NCBI RefSeq assembly: GCF_900626145.1
Contig: NZ_LR130817.1
Coordinates: forward strand, 459,643 to 523,642
Direction: 5' to 3'
Length of the DNA: 64,000 bases
Source: Intestinimonas timonensis
GTDB taxonomy: Bacteria > Bacillota > Clostridia > Oscillospirales > Oscillospiraceae
Part shown: positions 22,080 to 30,685 of the stretch, one piece after another
How the letters are laid out: each line of letters begins with the position of its first letter
How positions within the stretch are numbered: position 1 is the stretch's first letter
The notes under the pieces: model-generated
Told to the model about the DNA's origin: nothing
Databases searched by the model: none
Seen by the model: the letters and a program-made list of their open reading frames with translations, nothing else
Program-made: the position numbers and the translations under genes

Positions 22080-22559
22080 ATGATCGAGATACAAAACACC
22101 GGTAGTCTCTTCTATCTTTCTCAAAACGAACATGAGGCTGTGGTCGTCACCACCAACGGCGTGATTCGTAAGAACGGAGATGCCGTACTCGGTAAAGGGC
22201 AGGCGCTGGAAGCGAAAAAGCTCGTTCCCGGTTTGGAACATCGGTTAGGTGAGTACCTGCGGCGGTATGGAAACCGCGCATTCTATATGGGTGTCCATAG
22301 GGTGGGGGATCGCCTTACATCTCTGGTAACATTTCCTACCAAGCACCACTACCGCGACAATTCTGACCTGGATCTTATTATGAGATCTGCGGTACAGCTA
22401 AAAGAGATCGCCGCCAAGTTCCAGCTTTCCAAAATCTACCTTCCGCCTGTTGGCTGTGGTCTGGGCAAGCTGGACTATGAGAAGCAGGTGCGGCTTGTTC
22501 TCAATCAGGTATTGGATGACGACCGATTTGTGGTTGTCTTGGGATATAAGGGCCTCTGA
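22080..22559 (+). CDS. Macro-domain (ADP-ribose-binding) protein
   Basis: 159 residues. VVVTTNGVIRKNGDAVLGKGQALEAK (21-46) and LPPVGCGLGKLDYEKQV (121-137) are the two ligand loops of macro domains that bind or hydrolyse ADP-ribose; the NG...G-x-a-v-l-G-k-G pattern matches the Appr-1''-p processing branch. It probably removes or recycles ADP-ribose products. A NADAR gene follows 58 bp downstream, which strengthens an ADP-ribose link. Whether it is a hydrolase or only a binder cannot be told from sequence. Confidence 0.8.
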   Translation: MIEIQNTGSLFYLSQNEHEAVVVTTNGVIRKNGDAVLGKGQALEAKKLVPGLEHRLGEYLRRYGNRAFYMGVHRVGDRLTSLVTFPTKHHYRDNSDLDLIMRSAVQLKEIAAKFQLSKIYLPPVGCGLGKLDYEKQVRLVLNQVLDDDRFVVVLGYKGL

Positions 22560-22617
22560 GGAGGCACACCCGGACATATGCTCTGTATATATTGATACGA
22601 AATGATGGAGGTATAAC

Positions 22618-23031
22618 ATGGGAGTAAGTATCAGCGAGTTTAGAGGTGAGTATTATTTTCTGAGTAACTTCTACTCGGCACCAGTTACCTACAACGGAAT
22701 GTGTTTTGAGAATAACGAGGCGGCGTTTCAAGCGGCTAAATGCCCAGAACGTATGACTGAGTTTTGCCGTCTGAATCCGTCAGAGGCAAAGAGGCTTGGG
22801 CGTAGGGTTAAGCTCCGTGGTGACTGGGAAGCGGTCAAAGATACCGTTATGTATGAGATTTGCAAGGCAAAGTTCTCACAGAATCCTGATTTGGCAGACA
22901 AGCTTGTTGCGACCAAGGATGCCGAACTCATTGAAGGCAATACTTGGGGCGACCGCATCTGGGGCGTCTGTGATGGCGTTGGAGAAAATCGTCTTGGTAA
23001 AATCCTTATGCGGGTCAGAGCAGAAATGTGA
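22618..23031 (+). CDS. NADAR-family protein (YbiA-like)
   Basis: 137 residues, a typical NADAR length. Landmarks: YFLSNFYS (13-20), NEAAFQAAK (33-41), EGNTWGDRIWGVC (106-118) and GENRLGKILMRVR (122-134). NADAR enzymes cleave N-glycosidic bonds; members act in riboflavin-intermediate clean-up (YbiA) or reverse guanine ADP-ribosylation (DarG-type antitoxins and phage anti-DarT factors). Next to a macro-domain gene the latter role is attractive, but this is inference. Ribosome site GGAGG before the ATG. Confidence 0.85.
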   Translation: MGVSISEFRGEYYFLSNFYSAPVTYNGMCFENNEAAFQAAKCPERMTEFCRLNPSEAKRLGRRVKLRGDWEAVKDTVMYEICKAKFSQNPDLADKLVATKDAELIEGNTWGDRIWGVCDGVGENRLGKILMRVRAEM

Positions 23032-23039
23032 TGTGAACT

Positions 23040-23237
23040 ATGAAGAAGGCTAACACTTATAAAGGAAAACTCGGCTGGCAGTCTGAGTTTAGCCACAGAT
23101 ATGCTTGCTGGGCGAACAACCACAATGGGTGGGCAAAAGCCAAAAAGTCCAACAAGCGGTTGGCTAAGCGCAGATTGAAGGAGGAGCTACGGAAAGAGCT
23201 TGTTTATAGCGCATCGGATAAACAAGTTGGAGAATGA
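23040..23237 (+). CDS. Small basic hypothetical protein
   Basis: 65 residues, very basic (KAKKSNKRLAKRRLKEELRKEL), could bind nucleic acid. Ribosome site is weak (GTGATGTGA). Lies between the NADAR and HNH genes. Confidence 0.5.
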   Translation: MKKANTYKGKLGWQSEFSHRYACWANNHNGWAKAKKSNKRLAKRRLKEELRKELVYSASDKQVGE

Positions 23238-23256
23238 GCGGAAGGAGAATTTATGA

Positions 23257-23607
23257 ATGGAAAAGAGACGCAGGCTGACGCCGGCAGAGCGCCGTGCCGT
23301 TTATGACAAGATGGGTGGGCGGTGTGCATACTGTGGCGAGCAGCTAAACTATGAGGATATGCAAGTCGATCACGTTGTTGCGCTGAGGAGTGAGGGCGAA
23401 GACGATCTGGCAAATATGCTGCCGGCCTGTCGGAGCTGTAATCACTACAAGCGCGGCAACTCATTGGAGGGCTGGCGGCGAATACTGGAAGCTATGCCGG
23501 CTACCTTGGAGCGTGACTGCTATACTTACCGTCAGGCTGTACGGTTTGGTATGGTTAAGCCAACGCCAAAGAAAATTACATTCTACTTTGAAAGGCGGTG
23601 CATCTGA
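23257..23607 (+). CDS. HNH endonuclease
   Basis: 116 residues. Zinc-binding CAYCG and CRSC pairs frame the core: VDHVVALRSEGEDDLANMLPACRSCNHYKRG, with the catalytic histidine in VDHV and the N/H of SCNHYK. It would nick or cut double-stranded DNA with a divalent metal. AAGGAG lies nine bases before the ATG; another ATG five bases upstream is out of frame. Could be a homing-type or defence-type nuclease. Confidence 0.9.
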   Translation: MEKRRRLTPAERRAVYDKMGGRCAYCGEQLNYEDMQVDHVVALRSEGEDDLANMLPACRSCNHYKRGNSLEGWRRILEAMPATLERDCYTYRQAVRFGMVKPTPKKITFYFERRCI

Positions 23608-24156
23608 ATGACCGACATTGAAGTTTTGGAACGGGAAAAACAGTGCGTACAGAGGAAGATGGCAATCAACTGCTCTGACTGCGCCCACTGTGATTTGCTC
23701 ATGGACGATGCCGTTATTTTAGCAGCGTATGATAAGGCGATCTCCGCCCTTCGTGCCAAAAGGGTGCAAAAAGTAAATGATCTGTACGACGAAGACGGCA
23801 AAGAGATTTACGAAGAAAACAGGGAAAGTAGCACCATGTTTACTTTGGATGAAGCAATTCAACATTGCTATGAGATAGTGGAAAAACTGAGAAAAAGCAA
23901 CCCTTGTGATACCTGCACTACCGAGCATGAACAGCTCGCCCACTGGTTGGAGGAGCTTAAAAAGCTCAGAGTGGAATGCGACGGGCTGCGCTCGAACTGG
24001 TATAAGTGTGCGGAGAAAGTGAAAACGCTGCGGGCAGAGCGCGACGCCGCCGTGTCTGATCTTCGTAAGCTCGTTCCCGCCTGGAAGTGGGACGGCGAGA
24101 AGGAACAAAGTTCCCACAAGGAAGCGCCCGAATGCGGTTGTGTGGAGTTTGGATAA
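23608..24156 (+). CDS. Hypothetical coiled-coil protein with cysteine pairs
   Basis: 182 residues. Start overlaps the previous stop (TGAATG). Cysteine clusters CSDCAHC near residue 22 and CDTCTTEHEQLAHWLEEL near 100 precede a coiled coil (LRVECDGLRSNWYKCAEKVKTLRAERDAAVSDLRKL); CGC near the end. The C-D-x-C-...-EHEQLA-WL segment recurs in Clostridia phage proteins as I recall. Function unknown. Confidence 0.65.
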   Translation: MTDIEVLEREKQCVQRKMAINCSDCAHCDLLMDDAVILAAYDKAISALRAKRVQKVNDLYDEDGKEIYEENRESSTMFTLDEAIQHCYEIVEKLRKSNPCDTCTTEHEQLAHWLEELKKLRVECDGLRSNWYKCAEKVKTLRAERDAAVSDLRKLVPAWKWDGEKEQSSHKEAPECGCVEFG

Positions 24157-24168
24157 GGCGGTGGATAT

Positions 24169-24384
24169 ATGAAGCATTATGATTTTTTCGGTCGGGAGCT
24201 TATGGTCGGCGACCGTGTGGCCTACATTGACTCCAAGTACCAAGAGCTTCGGAACGGTGAGATCTTAAAACTCAATGAAAAGCAGGCAACTATTCGTAAT
24301 CTGGACGACGACGGCCTATTCGGAGACAAGATGGGATATGGCCGGACGTGCAGAGGCTATGGCTGCATAGTGAAGAAAGTTTGA
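24169..24384 (+). CDS. Small hypothetical protein
   Basis: 71 residues; DFFGRELMVGDRVAYIDSKYQELRNGEILKLNEKQATIRNLDD suggests an SH3-like small barrel. Ribosome site AAGGCGGTGG. Not recognised. Confidence 0.6.
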   Translation: MKHYDFFGRELMVGDRVAYIDSKYQELRNGEILKLNEKQATIRNLDDDGLFGDKMGYGRTCRGYGCIVKKV

Positions 24385-24391
24385 CCTTCAA

Positions 24392-24412
24392 ATAGCAACA
24401 AAGTAAATCAAT
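24392..24412 (+). promoter_or_regulatory. Operator-like motif between genes
   Basis: ATAGCAACAAAGTAAATCA directly before the ribosome site of the next gene. A weak TTGACC lies upstream (24381), so an internal promoter is possible. Confidence 0.5.
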
Positions 24413-24430
24413 TAGAAAGGAGCGCGTGCA

Positions 24431-24844
24431 GTGGACGAGCTTAAAGAGTTGACGCGCAGACTGAACGAGTCTGAAGCGACGATCCTGCGTATGAATCAGG
24501 AGCGTGCCGCTCTGTTTGAAGAGGTGCAAGCGTATAGAAATGCCGCAAGACTCTATGGAATTGACCCGGCGACAATGCTGACGCTGGCTAAGAGTCAAGT
24601 CAAAACCTGCGCCGATAATATCCGCCTCATTGAGAAAATGCAGGAGGTATTTGAGCTGTTCCGGTATGTGCCGGAGAATCTGACGGAGCAGGAGGTTGTA
24701 TCAGCAATTACCCAATACGATGGCGACGGCTCCAAGCCGTATTGCGATCTGGTGTACTGCGGACTGAGCATAATCCGCAAATATTTGAGGAAAAGGAGCG
24801 AGTATGATGAGTGGCGAAAAGGTAATTTGCCGGAGGGTTTCTGA
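24431..24844 (+). CDS. Hypothetical helical protein
   Basis: 137 residues from a GTG after AAAGGAG. N-terminal coiled coil (ELKELTRRLNESEATILRMNQERAALFEEVQAYR), then mostly helical. Its 3' end overlaps the glycosylase gene by 41 bp. Not recognised. Confidence 0.65.
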   Translation: MDELKELTRRLNESEATILRMNQERAALFEEVQAYRNAARLYGIDPATMLTLAKSQVKTCADNIRLIEKMQEVFELFRYVPENLTEQEVVSAITQYDGDGSKPYCDLVYCGLSIIRKYLRKRSEYDEWRKGNLPEGF

Positions 24845-25655
24845 TGGCGTGCTCATTAACATTCCCCATACGTTTGATTTGAAGCAGATTGCGGATTCCG
24901 GCCAGTGCTTCCGGCTGACCGCACTGCAGGATGGGGGATATGTGGCGATCACCGGCATGAAGCTGGTGAAAATCACACCGGATACCAATGGCGGGTACGT
25001 TTTCCACTGCCCCTATGATGAGTTCCGGGATGTATGGATGCCCTATTTTGACCTGTCTGCCGACTATGAAGCATATCAGCAGAAGATGGCCGGAGACCCG
25101 TTTTTGCGGGAGGCGATAGCGGCAGGTGGCGGTATTCGTGTCCTGAGACAGGATTTGTGGGAGATGGTAGTGACCTTCATTATCTCTCAGCGGAACAACA
25201 TCCCGCGTATTCGCAAAGCGGTAGATATTCTCTGCCAAACATTCGGTACGCCGCTGGGGGAGATCGACGACCAGCAGTTCTATTCCTTCCCGACGCCGGC
25301 GCAGCTGAGAGGTCAGGATCTGTCACCGGCATCGCTGGGCTATCGTGAAAGCTATGTGAAAGAGATGGCCGAGTATGACGAAGATTTCTGGGTGCAGCTC
25401 CAGAAGCAGGATGACGATACGGCCCGGAAGACGCTGATTGCTCTGCGGGGCATTGGCGAGAAGGTTGCGAACTGTGTGATGCTGTTTGGGCTTCACCGTA
25501 TGGATAGCTACCCCAGGGATGTGTGGATCAACCGCATGATTGATGATGTCTACCATGGCAATTTCGATCCTTCTCAGTACGCCGGATTTGCCGGCTATGT
25601 TCAGCAGCTCCAATTCTTCTATTACCGTAAGACGGCGAAGGAGGAAAGCGTGTGA
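24804..25655 (+). CDS. 8-oxoguanine DNA glycosylase/AP lyase, OGG1-like
   Basis: 283 residues. The N-terminal domain contains QCFRL (34-38), and the HhH-GPD core follows: ISQRNNIPRIRKAV (127-140), helix-hairpin-helix LRGIGEKVANCV (214-225) with the catalytic lysine at 220, and the catalytic aspartate D239 in YPRDVWINR. This matches OGG1-family enzymes that excise oxidised guanine. A phage copy may protect its DNA or process a modified base. GGAGCGAGT precedes two ATG codons. Confidence 0.9.
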   Translation: MMSGEKVICRRVSDGVLINIPHTFDLKQIADSGQCFRLTALQDGGYVAITGMKLVKITPDTNGGYVFHCPYDEFRDVWMPYFDLSADYEAYQQKMAGDPFLREAIAAGGGIRVLRQDLWEMVVTFIISQRNNIPRIRKAVDILCQTFGTPLGEIDDQQFYSFPTPAQLRGQDLSPASLGYRESYVKEMAEYDEDFWVQLQKQDDDTARKTLIALRGIGEKVANCVMLFGLHRMDSYPRDVWINRMIDDVYHGNFDPSQYAGFAGYVQQLQFFYYRKTAKEESV

Positions 25656-26872
25656 TCGTTAAGGTATGTGACACGATTATGGGAGCAGGTAAAACCGAGT
25701 CTGCGATCACTTTGATGAATCAAGATAAGGAAAGCCGCTACGTATTTATCACGCCATACCTGGACGAAGTAGAACGAATCAAACGGAGTTGTAGTGGGCG
25801 AAAATTCAAAGATCCGCAAAGTAAAGGTAAGGGTAAGTTGGAAAACCTGCATTACCTTCTGTCTATGAGGGATAACATCGCCAGCACTCATGCGCTGTTT
25901 GAGTCGTATAACGATGAAACGATTTCGCTGATCCAAGACGGCGGCTATAAGCTCATTTTGGATGAGGTTTTCCAAGCCGTTCAGACAATCCCGATTTCTC
26001 CAAAGGATTTGCAAATGCTCAAGCGGGAGATGATCGAGGTTGACTCTGAGTACCGTGTGCGGTGGGTAAATGATGACTACGAGGGCAGATTTGAAGATCT
26101 GCGGGATATGTGCATGACCGGCAACGTCATTTTGTATAATGACTGCCTCTTGCTATGGAAGTTCCCGATTGAGGTGTTTCAATCCTTCGATGAGGTGATC
26201 ATTCTCACCTATATGTTCGATGCCCAAGTGCAGAAATATTACTTCGACATTCATAATATCGAAGTTCAGCGGATCGGAACGGTTTGTGAGAACGGGGTAT
26301 ATCATTTCAGCGATACACCTCACATACCGGATTACGTAGCCGAACTCCCAAAGAAAATTCATATCATCGAGGATGAGAAACTGAATAAGATCGGCGAAAT
26401 GAGGTCGAGCCTATCTGTTTCTTGGTATAAGAAAGCGCGTGACGTCAAAGGACAGCCGCTTATCAAACAGCTGAGAAACAATTTGACGAACTTGTTCAAG
26501 AATATGCTCAATTCTTCATCAGACCGTAACCTGTGGACGGTTTTTAAGGATTACCAAGCTCTCCTGAAAGGCAAAGGATATACCAAGGGTTTCCTTTCCT
26601 GCAATGTCCGGGCGACTAACGCATATCGGAACAGGGACTGCTTGGCCTATTGCGTCAACGTGTACTACAACCCTTTGCTGAAAAACTACTTTCAGGAGCA
26701 AGGAGTTGAGGTGCGCGAGGATGATTATGCGTTGAGTGAGATGATCCAGTGGGTATGGCGGTCAGCCATTCGTGATGGCAAAGAAATCTGGATCTACATT
26801 CCAAGCAGGCGGATGAGGGAACTGTTTCGGAATTGGTTAAACGGCATCTCTCATGGAAACACGACAGACTAA
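25652..26872 (+). CDS. Helicase-like SF2 ATPase
   Basis: 406 residues from a GTG overlapping the previous stop (GTGTGA). Walker A MGAGKT (10-15), motif Ia-like FITPYLDEVERI, a DExx box LILDEVFQAV (102-111) and a late WVWRSAIRDG with IYIPSRRMRELF in the position of motifs V/VI. Likely an ATP-driven DNA or RNA translocase in phage replication or transcription; its place right before the polymerase-like gene is suggestive. Similar proteins occur in Clostridia phages without assigned function. Confidence 0.75.
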   Translation: MIVKVCDTIMGAGKTESAITLMNQDKESRYVFITPYLDEVERIKRSCSGRKFKDPQSKGKGKLENLHYLLSMRDNIASTHALFESYNDETISLIQDGGYKLILDEVFQAVQTIPISPKDLQMLKREMIEVDSEYRVRWVNDDYEGRFEDLRDMCMTGNVILYNDCLLLWKFPIEVFQSFDEVIILTYMFDAQVQKYYFDIHNIEVQRIGTVCENGVYHFSDTPHIPDYVAELPKKIHIIEDEKLNKIGEMRSSLSVSWYKKARDVKGQPLIKQLRNNLTNLFKNMLNSSSDRNLWTVFKDYQALLKGKGYTKGFLSCNVRATNAYRNRDCLAYCVNVYYNPLLKNYFQEQGVEVREDDYALSEMIQWVWRSAIRDGKEIWIYIPSRRMRELFRNWLNGISHGNTTD

Positions 26873-26959
26873 TGCGGCGTCAACGATTCATTTGATCATA
26901 TAGGGAACTTGAAATTTAAGAGAGCTGACGCGGCGGTGTGTAGCGGAAGGAGGCTTACA

Positions 26960-27145
26960 ATGAACACCGCACGAAAAAATTGTATTTGGTATGACCAATG
27001 TGGCTCGGAGTGCCAGGGGAAGTGTGATGACTATTCTCCGGCTGATGACGCAGGGGAAAACGAAGTGTTGTTCTATCAGGGCGTTTTGAAAGAGAACGCT
27101 CAGGAGTACGAAAAGGTAATTCAGGAATATTCAGACAGGGGGTAA
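26960..27145 (+). CDS. Small cysteine-rich protein
   Basis: 61 residues from the ATG at 26960 (AAGGAGG upstream). CIWYDQCGSECQGKCDDYSP near the N-terminus has four cysteines suited to one zinc site, then an acidic helix. Family seen in Clostridia phages; function unknown. Confidence 0.65.
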   Translation: MNTARKNCIWYDQCGSECQGKCDDYSPADDAGENEVLFYQGVLKENAQEYEKVIQEYSDRG

Positions 27146-27150
27146 TGTGT

Positions 27151-27507
27151 TTGAACCGTGAAAATCGCAGAGCTTTGAAAAAGAAGCTCAGGGACAAAGG
27201 CTCACGCACACTGGCTGCGGATGTCCTGGAAAGCCTCGGAAACGAGATTGACAAAAAGATTCGTGATGGGGATTTGGTCACTTTGAATGTGGATCAAATC
27301 ATAGCTCGGAAGGATTATCCGCGTATGCAGGGAGAGTACCGTCAATTCGTGGAGTCCAGTCGTGACAAGGTATTTGTTGCGCATCCGCATCGTGAACGAC
27401 CCGATGGGTTCTCTGCTCTGATCGAGCTGGAGGGCGTAGAGACCTGGTTGTTTTGGTATGGGGATCTGATTCAAGTCGAAAATATTCAAACTGAGGAAGG
27501 TGAATAG
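27151..27507 (+). CDS. Hypothetical protein
   Basis: 118 residues if started at the TTG at 27151, eight bases after AGGGGG, giving the common opening MNRENRRALKKKLR. An ATG at 27145 is only two bases from the ribosome site. Basic N-terminus, then LNVDQIIARKDYPRMQGEYRQFVE and WLFWYGDLIQVE. Directly upstream of the polymerase-like gene. Confidence 0.65.
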   Translation: MNRENRRALKKKLRDKGSRTLAADVLESLGNEIDKKIRDGDLVTLNVDQIIARKDYPRMQGEYRQFVESSRDKVFVAHPHRERPDGFSALIELEGVETWLFWYGDLIQVENIQTEEGE

Positions 27508-27510
27508 ACC

Positions 27511-30333
27511 ATGGGTAATTCGGTCTATATCGTGTCTGTGGATGCCAAGGATTTGTTTTTGGCGAACTATTCAAGCCCGAACAGTAAGGAATATTCTGTG
27601 AAGCTGGCTGGATCAGACCACAACGACCAGTTCAATACAAGACGTTTTGTCAATACTTTGGATTATAGCCTCGACCTGATAAAGCTGAGGGAAGTTTATG
27701 AGAAGGTATACCGCCGCATGGACTTCACATTCAGTAAGCGGGGTAAAGAATACTGCCGGCGCGTGATCAATGTCACGTTCAAGTATAGCGTCAAGGAGTT
27801 CAATCGCTTCTTTGACAACACCTACATCAAGTATGGCTATCTGCCGCAGGATGTGCAGCTTACCGACAACATTTGTATCAAGGATGGGGAACTGATTGCT
27901 GTACGGGTAGGATCTCCCGTCGAAAATCCGGCCTCTCCCCAAGAGCTGGGAGATCTGTTCGTTTTTGATAACGGAATGTATCGGCTCGGGAAAACCATGA
28001 AGGTACTTCTTACCGTAGCCCAGCTTCGGAATCGTCTTTATCAGGACGGATTCACGTGCGATGGTATTGTGTTCCGTAGGTTCAAGCGTTCAAGTGGAAG
28101 CAGCCGAATTGGAAAGTGCCTGTTCATTGATGAGCAGTTGTATCCAAGAATGCACAAGTGGGAGCTTTGTGGGCTGAAAGTAAAAGAGGGTCAGGAGATT
28201 GATCTGGCCGCTCTGGAAGCCTATATCGCCCTTACTCTGAGCAGCATCGTCGGTACTATTCCGCTGCGGCCCGAGAACTTCTTGGTAATCGACGACTATA
28301 AGAGCGTGTTCAAAGATCGCGTTGTGGCGACAAGGATTGGCAGCGATAACTGGCTTACTTCAAAGCCGGAAGAGGTTGAGATCGAGAATAGCATTTGGGA
28401 CGGACAGTCTCTCATTGACAAAAGTGCTATGGGCGAATGGCAGGATTACGGTATGATCCTTCTGCGGAACCGTTTTTTCAAATCGGCCTGCTTTAATACC
28501 AATATCCAGAAGTTCTTCGCCGATCGTGGCATTACTGACGTGTCCCAGCTTTCCGGTTTCACGCTGGCGCAGGATATCAGCGATATCAAGGTTATTACTA
28601 CGCCCAGTAGTATTAAGTACGTGAAGTTTGGCACTCTGGAACAGTGGCTGAGATTGCTGGACGAAGACGGTAACTTTGGCGTCGTCAAGCATGAGAAGCC
28701 GACACATTTCTTTGATGGCCGCATGGTGCAGATCCATTACCAGCTCTTGAATACTCTTCAGCTTTCGCAAGATGATGTTGACCAGTTGGTAAAACCGTCG
28801 TTGGATTATCTGCGCATGATCCAGACAGATCCTGCGGTGCTGCGGTACCATATCAAATATATGGGCGGGGATGAGGAGATCGACAGCGACGGAATTACGA
28901 CGACGAACGATGTGGTATATCAGATGTTGGGTGTCACAGATAAGTTTTCTCAAACGAAGCTGTACCACAACTTCAAAACCGACGTATCGAAGTCGTTCAA
29001 AAAAGAGTTGGCCCGTGGACACATCCTTGTGGAAGGAAACTATTCAACTCTGCTGGGAAACCCCATCGAAATGCTTTACTCTGCGATTGGGCAATTTGAT
29101 GGTGAGAGTAAAATCGGAGTAGGCAATATTTTTTGCCAACAGTTTGCTTTTAATCAGACTATTCTCGGATCGCGCAGTCCCCATGTGACGATGGGAAATG
29201 TTCTCCTGGCGAGGAATACGGATAACGAGGAGATCCGGCAGTACGTCAATACCACGCGAGAGATCGTGTGTATCAACAGTATCGGCGAGAATATTCTTTT
29301 CCGGCTATCCGGTGCAGACTTTGACTCTGATACTATGTTGCTGACGAACAACGCCATCCTTATTCGGGCCGCAGAACGGAACTATCACAAGTTCCTCGTT
29401 CCGACCAGCATGGTAGACGCTAAGAAAATCGTGCGTCGTTATACCAAATCAGATCAGTCTGATCTGGATATCAAAACATCGGTCAATAAGATCGGTGAGA
29501 TCGTAAACCTCTCCCAAGAGCTGAATACGAAGCTGTGGGACGCGCTGAACAGCGGAGCAGATTTTTCCGAGTATGAGGAGCTTTACTGCGAGATCGCCCA
29601 GCTGGACGTTTTGAGCAACATCGAGATTGATAAGGCGAAGCGAGAATATGCCGTAGACAGTGTTGCGGAAATCAAACGGTTGAGAAAAAAATATGAGATA
29701 CGCGACGATGATGGCCGGCAAGTAAAGCCCAACTTTTTCGGGAAGATCGCCCGCATGAAGGGCTATTATGACAGTGTGGGCAAAAACTATCGCTTCCACA
29801 ATACGACGATGGACTTTTTGCAGCACAGCCTGAACTCTTACCGTACAAGCTATGCTTATACGTCGTTCATCCCGTTTTCTGAACTGTTGGTAAACGACGC
29901 TTATCTGCAAAAATCTGTGAGCTATTCACAGGTCGAGCGGATCATGGAGTTTGTCAGAGATATGAGATCTAAGATCCGGGCAGTTTGGGATGGAACAGAC
30001 GAAAACCTGGATAACTACGGTAAGGCAATCCTGGTACATGAGATTCGGCAGGAGTATATCAACTATATTAAGTCACTGCGGATCAGTCCTCATACTGCAT
30101 ATCGGTTGATGCTCGCCATTGAGGAGCCTCAGAATAAAGATATCTCACGCACCTTGTTTTATACGTTGTTTTCGGCACCTAATCAGTGCTTTTTGGACTT
30201 GATTGAGCAGAGTCGGACACCCATTTCAACGTTGACTGAGGTTTCTGACGGCCTGTGGGACGTGGAAATTTATGGGTTCCATTTCCGTAGAGAAACGGCG
30301 ATGTGCCCAAAAACAATGTCCGATAACTGTTGA
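27511..30333 (+). CDS. Single-chain two-barrel RNA polymerase candidate (RdRp/YonO-like)
   Basis: 940 residues. The segment RLSGADFDSDTMLL places D603, D605 and D607 in the metal-binding DxDxD triad of two-barrel RNA polymerases (NADFDGD in cellular beta', DFDGD/DLDGD in QDE-1, RDR and phage YonO). About 46 residues upstream GSRSPHVTMGNVLL (R555, P557) matches the position of the beta' NRAPTLH motif, and REIVCINSIGENILF fills the strand before the triad. One glycine of the motif is serine. Length is close to YonO and much shorter than beta plus beta'. It would transcribe phage DNA as a single chain; template and promoter specificity are unknown. Two hairpins follow the gene. Confidence 0.75.
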   Translation: MGNSVYIVSVDAKDLFLANYSSPNSKEYSVKLAGSDHNDQFNTRRFVNTLDYSLDLIKLREVYEKVYRRMDFTFSKRGKEYCRRVINVTFKYSVKEFNRFFDNTYIKYGYLPQDVQLTDNICIKDGELIAVRVGSPVENPASPQELGDLFVFDNGMYRLGKTMKVLLTVAQLRNRLYQDGFTCDGIVFRRFKRSSGSSRIGKCLFIDEQLYPRMHKWELCGLKVKEGQEIDLAALEAYIALTLSSIVGTIPLRPENFLVIDDYKSVFKDRVVATRIGSDNWLTSKPEEVEIENSIWDGQSLIDKSAMGEWQDYGMILLRNRFFKSACFNTNIQKFFADRGITDVSQLSGFTLAQDISDIKVITTPSSIKYVKFGTLEQWLRLLDEDGNFGVVKHEKPTHFFDGRMVQIHYQLLNTLQLSQDDVDQLVKPSLDYLRMIQTDPAVLRYHIKYMGGDEEIDSDGITTTNDVVYQMLGVTDKFSQTKLYHNFKTDVSKSFKKELARGHILVEGNYSTLLGNPIEMLYSAIGQFDGESKIGVGNIFCQQFAFNQTILGSRSPHVTMGNVLLARNTDNEEIRQYVNTTREIVCINSIGENILFRLSGADFDSDTMLLTNNAILIRAAERNYHKFLVPTSMVDAKKIVRRYTKSDQSDLDIKTSVNKIGEIVNLSQELNTKLWDALNSGADFSEYEELYCEIAQLDVLSNIEIDKAKREYAVDSVAEIKRLRKKYEIRDDDGRQVKPNFFGKIARMKGYYDSVGKNYRFHNTTMDFLQHSLNSYRTSYAYTSFIPFSELLVNDAYLQKSVSYSQVERIMEFVRDMRSKIRAVWDGTDENLDNYGKAILVHEIRQEYINYIKSLRISPHTAYRLMLAIEEPQNKDISRTLFYTLFSAPNQCFLDLIEQSRTPISTLTEVSDGLWDVEIYGFHFRRETAMCPKTMSDNC

Positions 30334-30391
30334 ATTTTCACAATTTTATACAGATTTTCGGGTTTGTTGGTCGAATAATTCTAAAACCACG

Positions 30392-30425
30392 TTGGGAACT
30401 CCCATTTGTTGTCGGGAGTTCCCAA
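30392..30425 (+). terminator. Hairpin after the polymerase-like gene (1)
   Basis: Perfect 12-bp stem TTGGGAACTCCC/GGGAGTTCCCAA with a 10-nt loop; followed by an AT-rich stretch with short T-runs. Confidence 0.65.
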
Positions 30426-30441
30426 GTCCTAAATTTGGTGT

Positions 30442-30467
30442 AATTTTGAGGGAGTACCCTCAAATTT
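30442..30467 (+). terminator. Hairpin after the polymerase-like gene (2)
   Basis: AATTTTGAGGG-agta-CCCTCAAATTT, ten of eleven pairs Watson-Crick with one G.T-type or mismatched position, ending in an AT-rich tail. A tandem pair of hairpins suggests a deliberate transcription block. Confidence 0.6.
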
Positions 30468-30487
30468 ATTAGAAAAGGATGGTTCTC

Positions 30488-30685
30488 GTGGTTCCTATTA
30501 ACAAGACAGAGAAAGATCTGCTGGTCAAAGCGTTCCCTCCGCATAAGTATCCCCACTACTACTGTTATCCTCGGACGATGAAGCAGGACTCGAAGAGGGG
30601 TCATTATTTCTGCGTCGAATCCCCTGAGCTGCTTGCAAAGCTGAACGAAATTCGTCGTATGAACGTGATCGAGGAGCACAAGTAA
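30488..30685 (+). CDS. Small conserved hypothetical protein
   Basis: 65 residues if started at the GTG at 30488 (AAAGGATGG upstream); the ATG at 30479 lies within the ribosome site. FPHKYPHYYCYPRTMKQDSKRGHYFC type segment is familiar from Clostridia phages: PRTMKQDSKR is its signature. Function unknown. Confidence 0.65.
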   Translation: MVPINKTEKDLLVKAFPPHKYPHYYCYPRTMKQDSKRGHYFCVESPELLAKLNEIRRMNVIEEHK

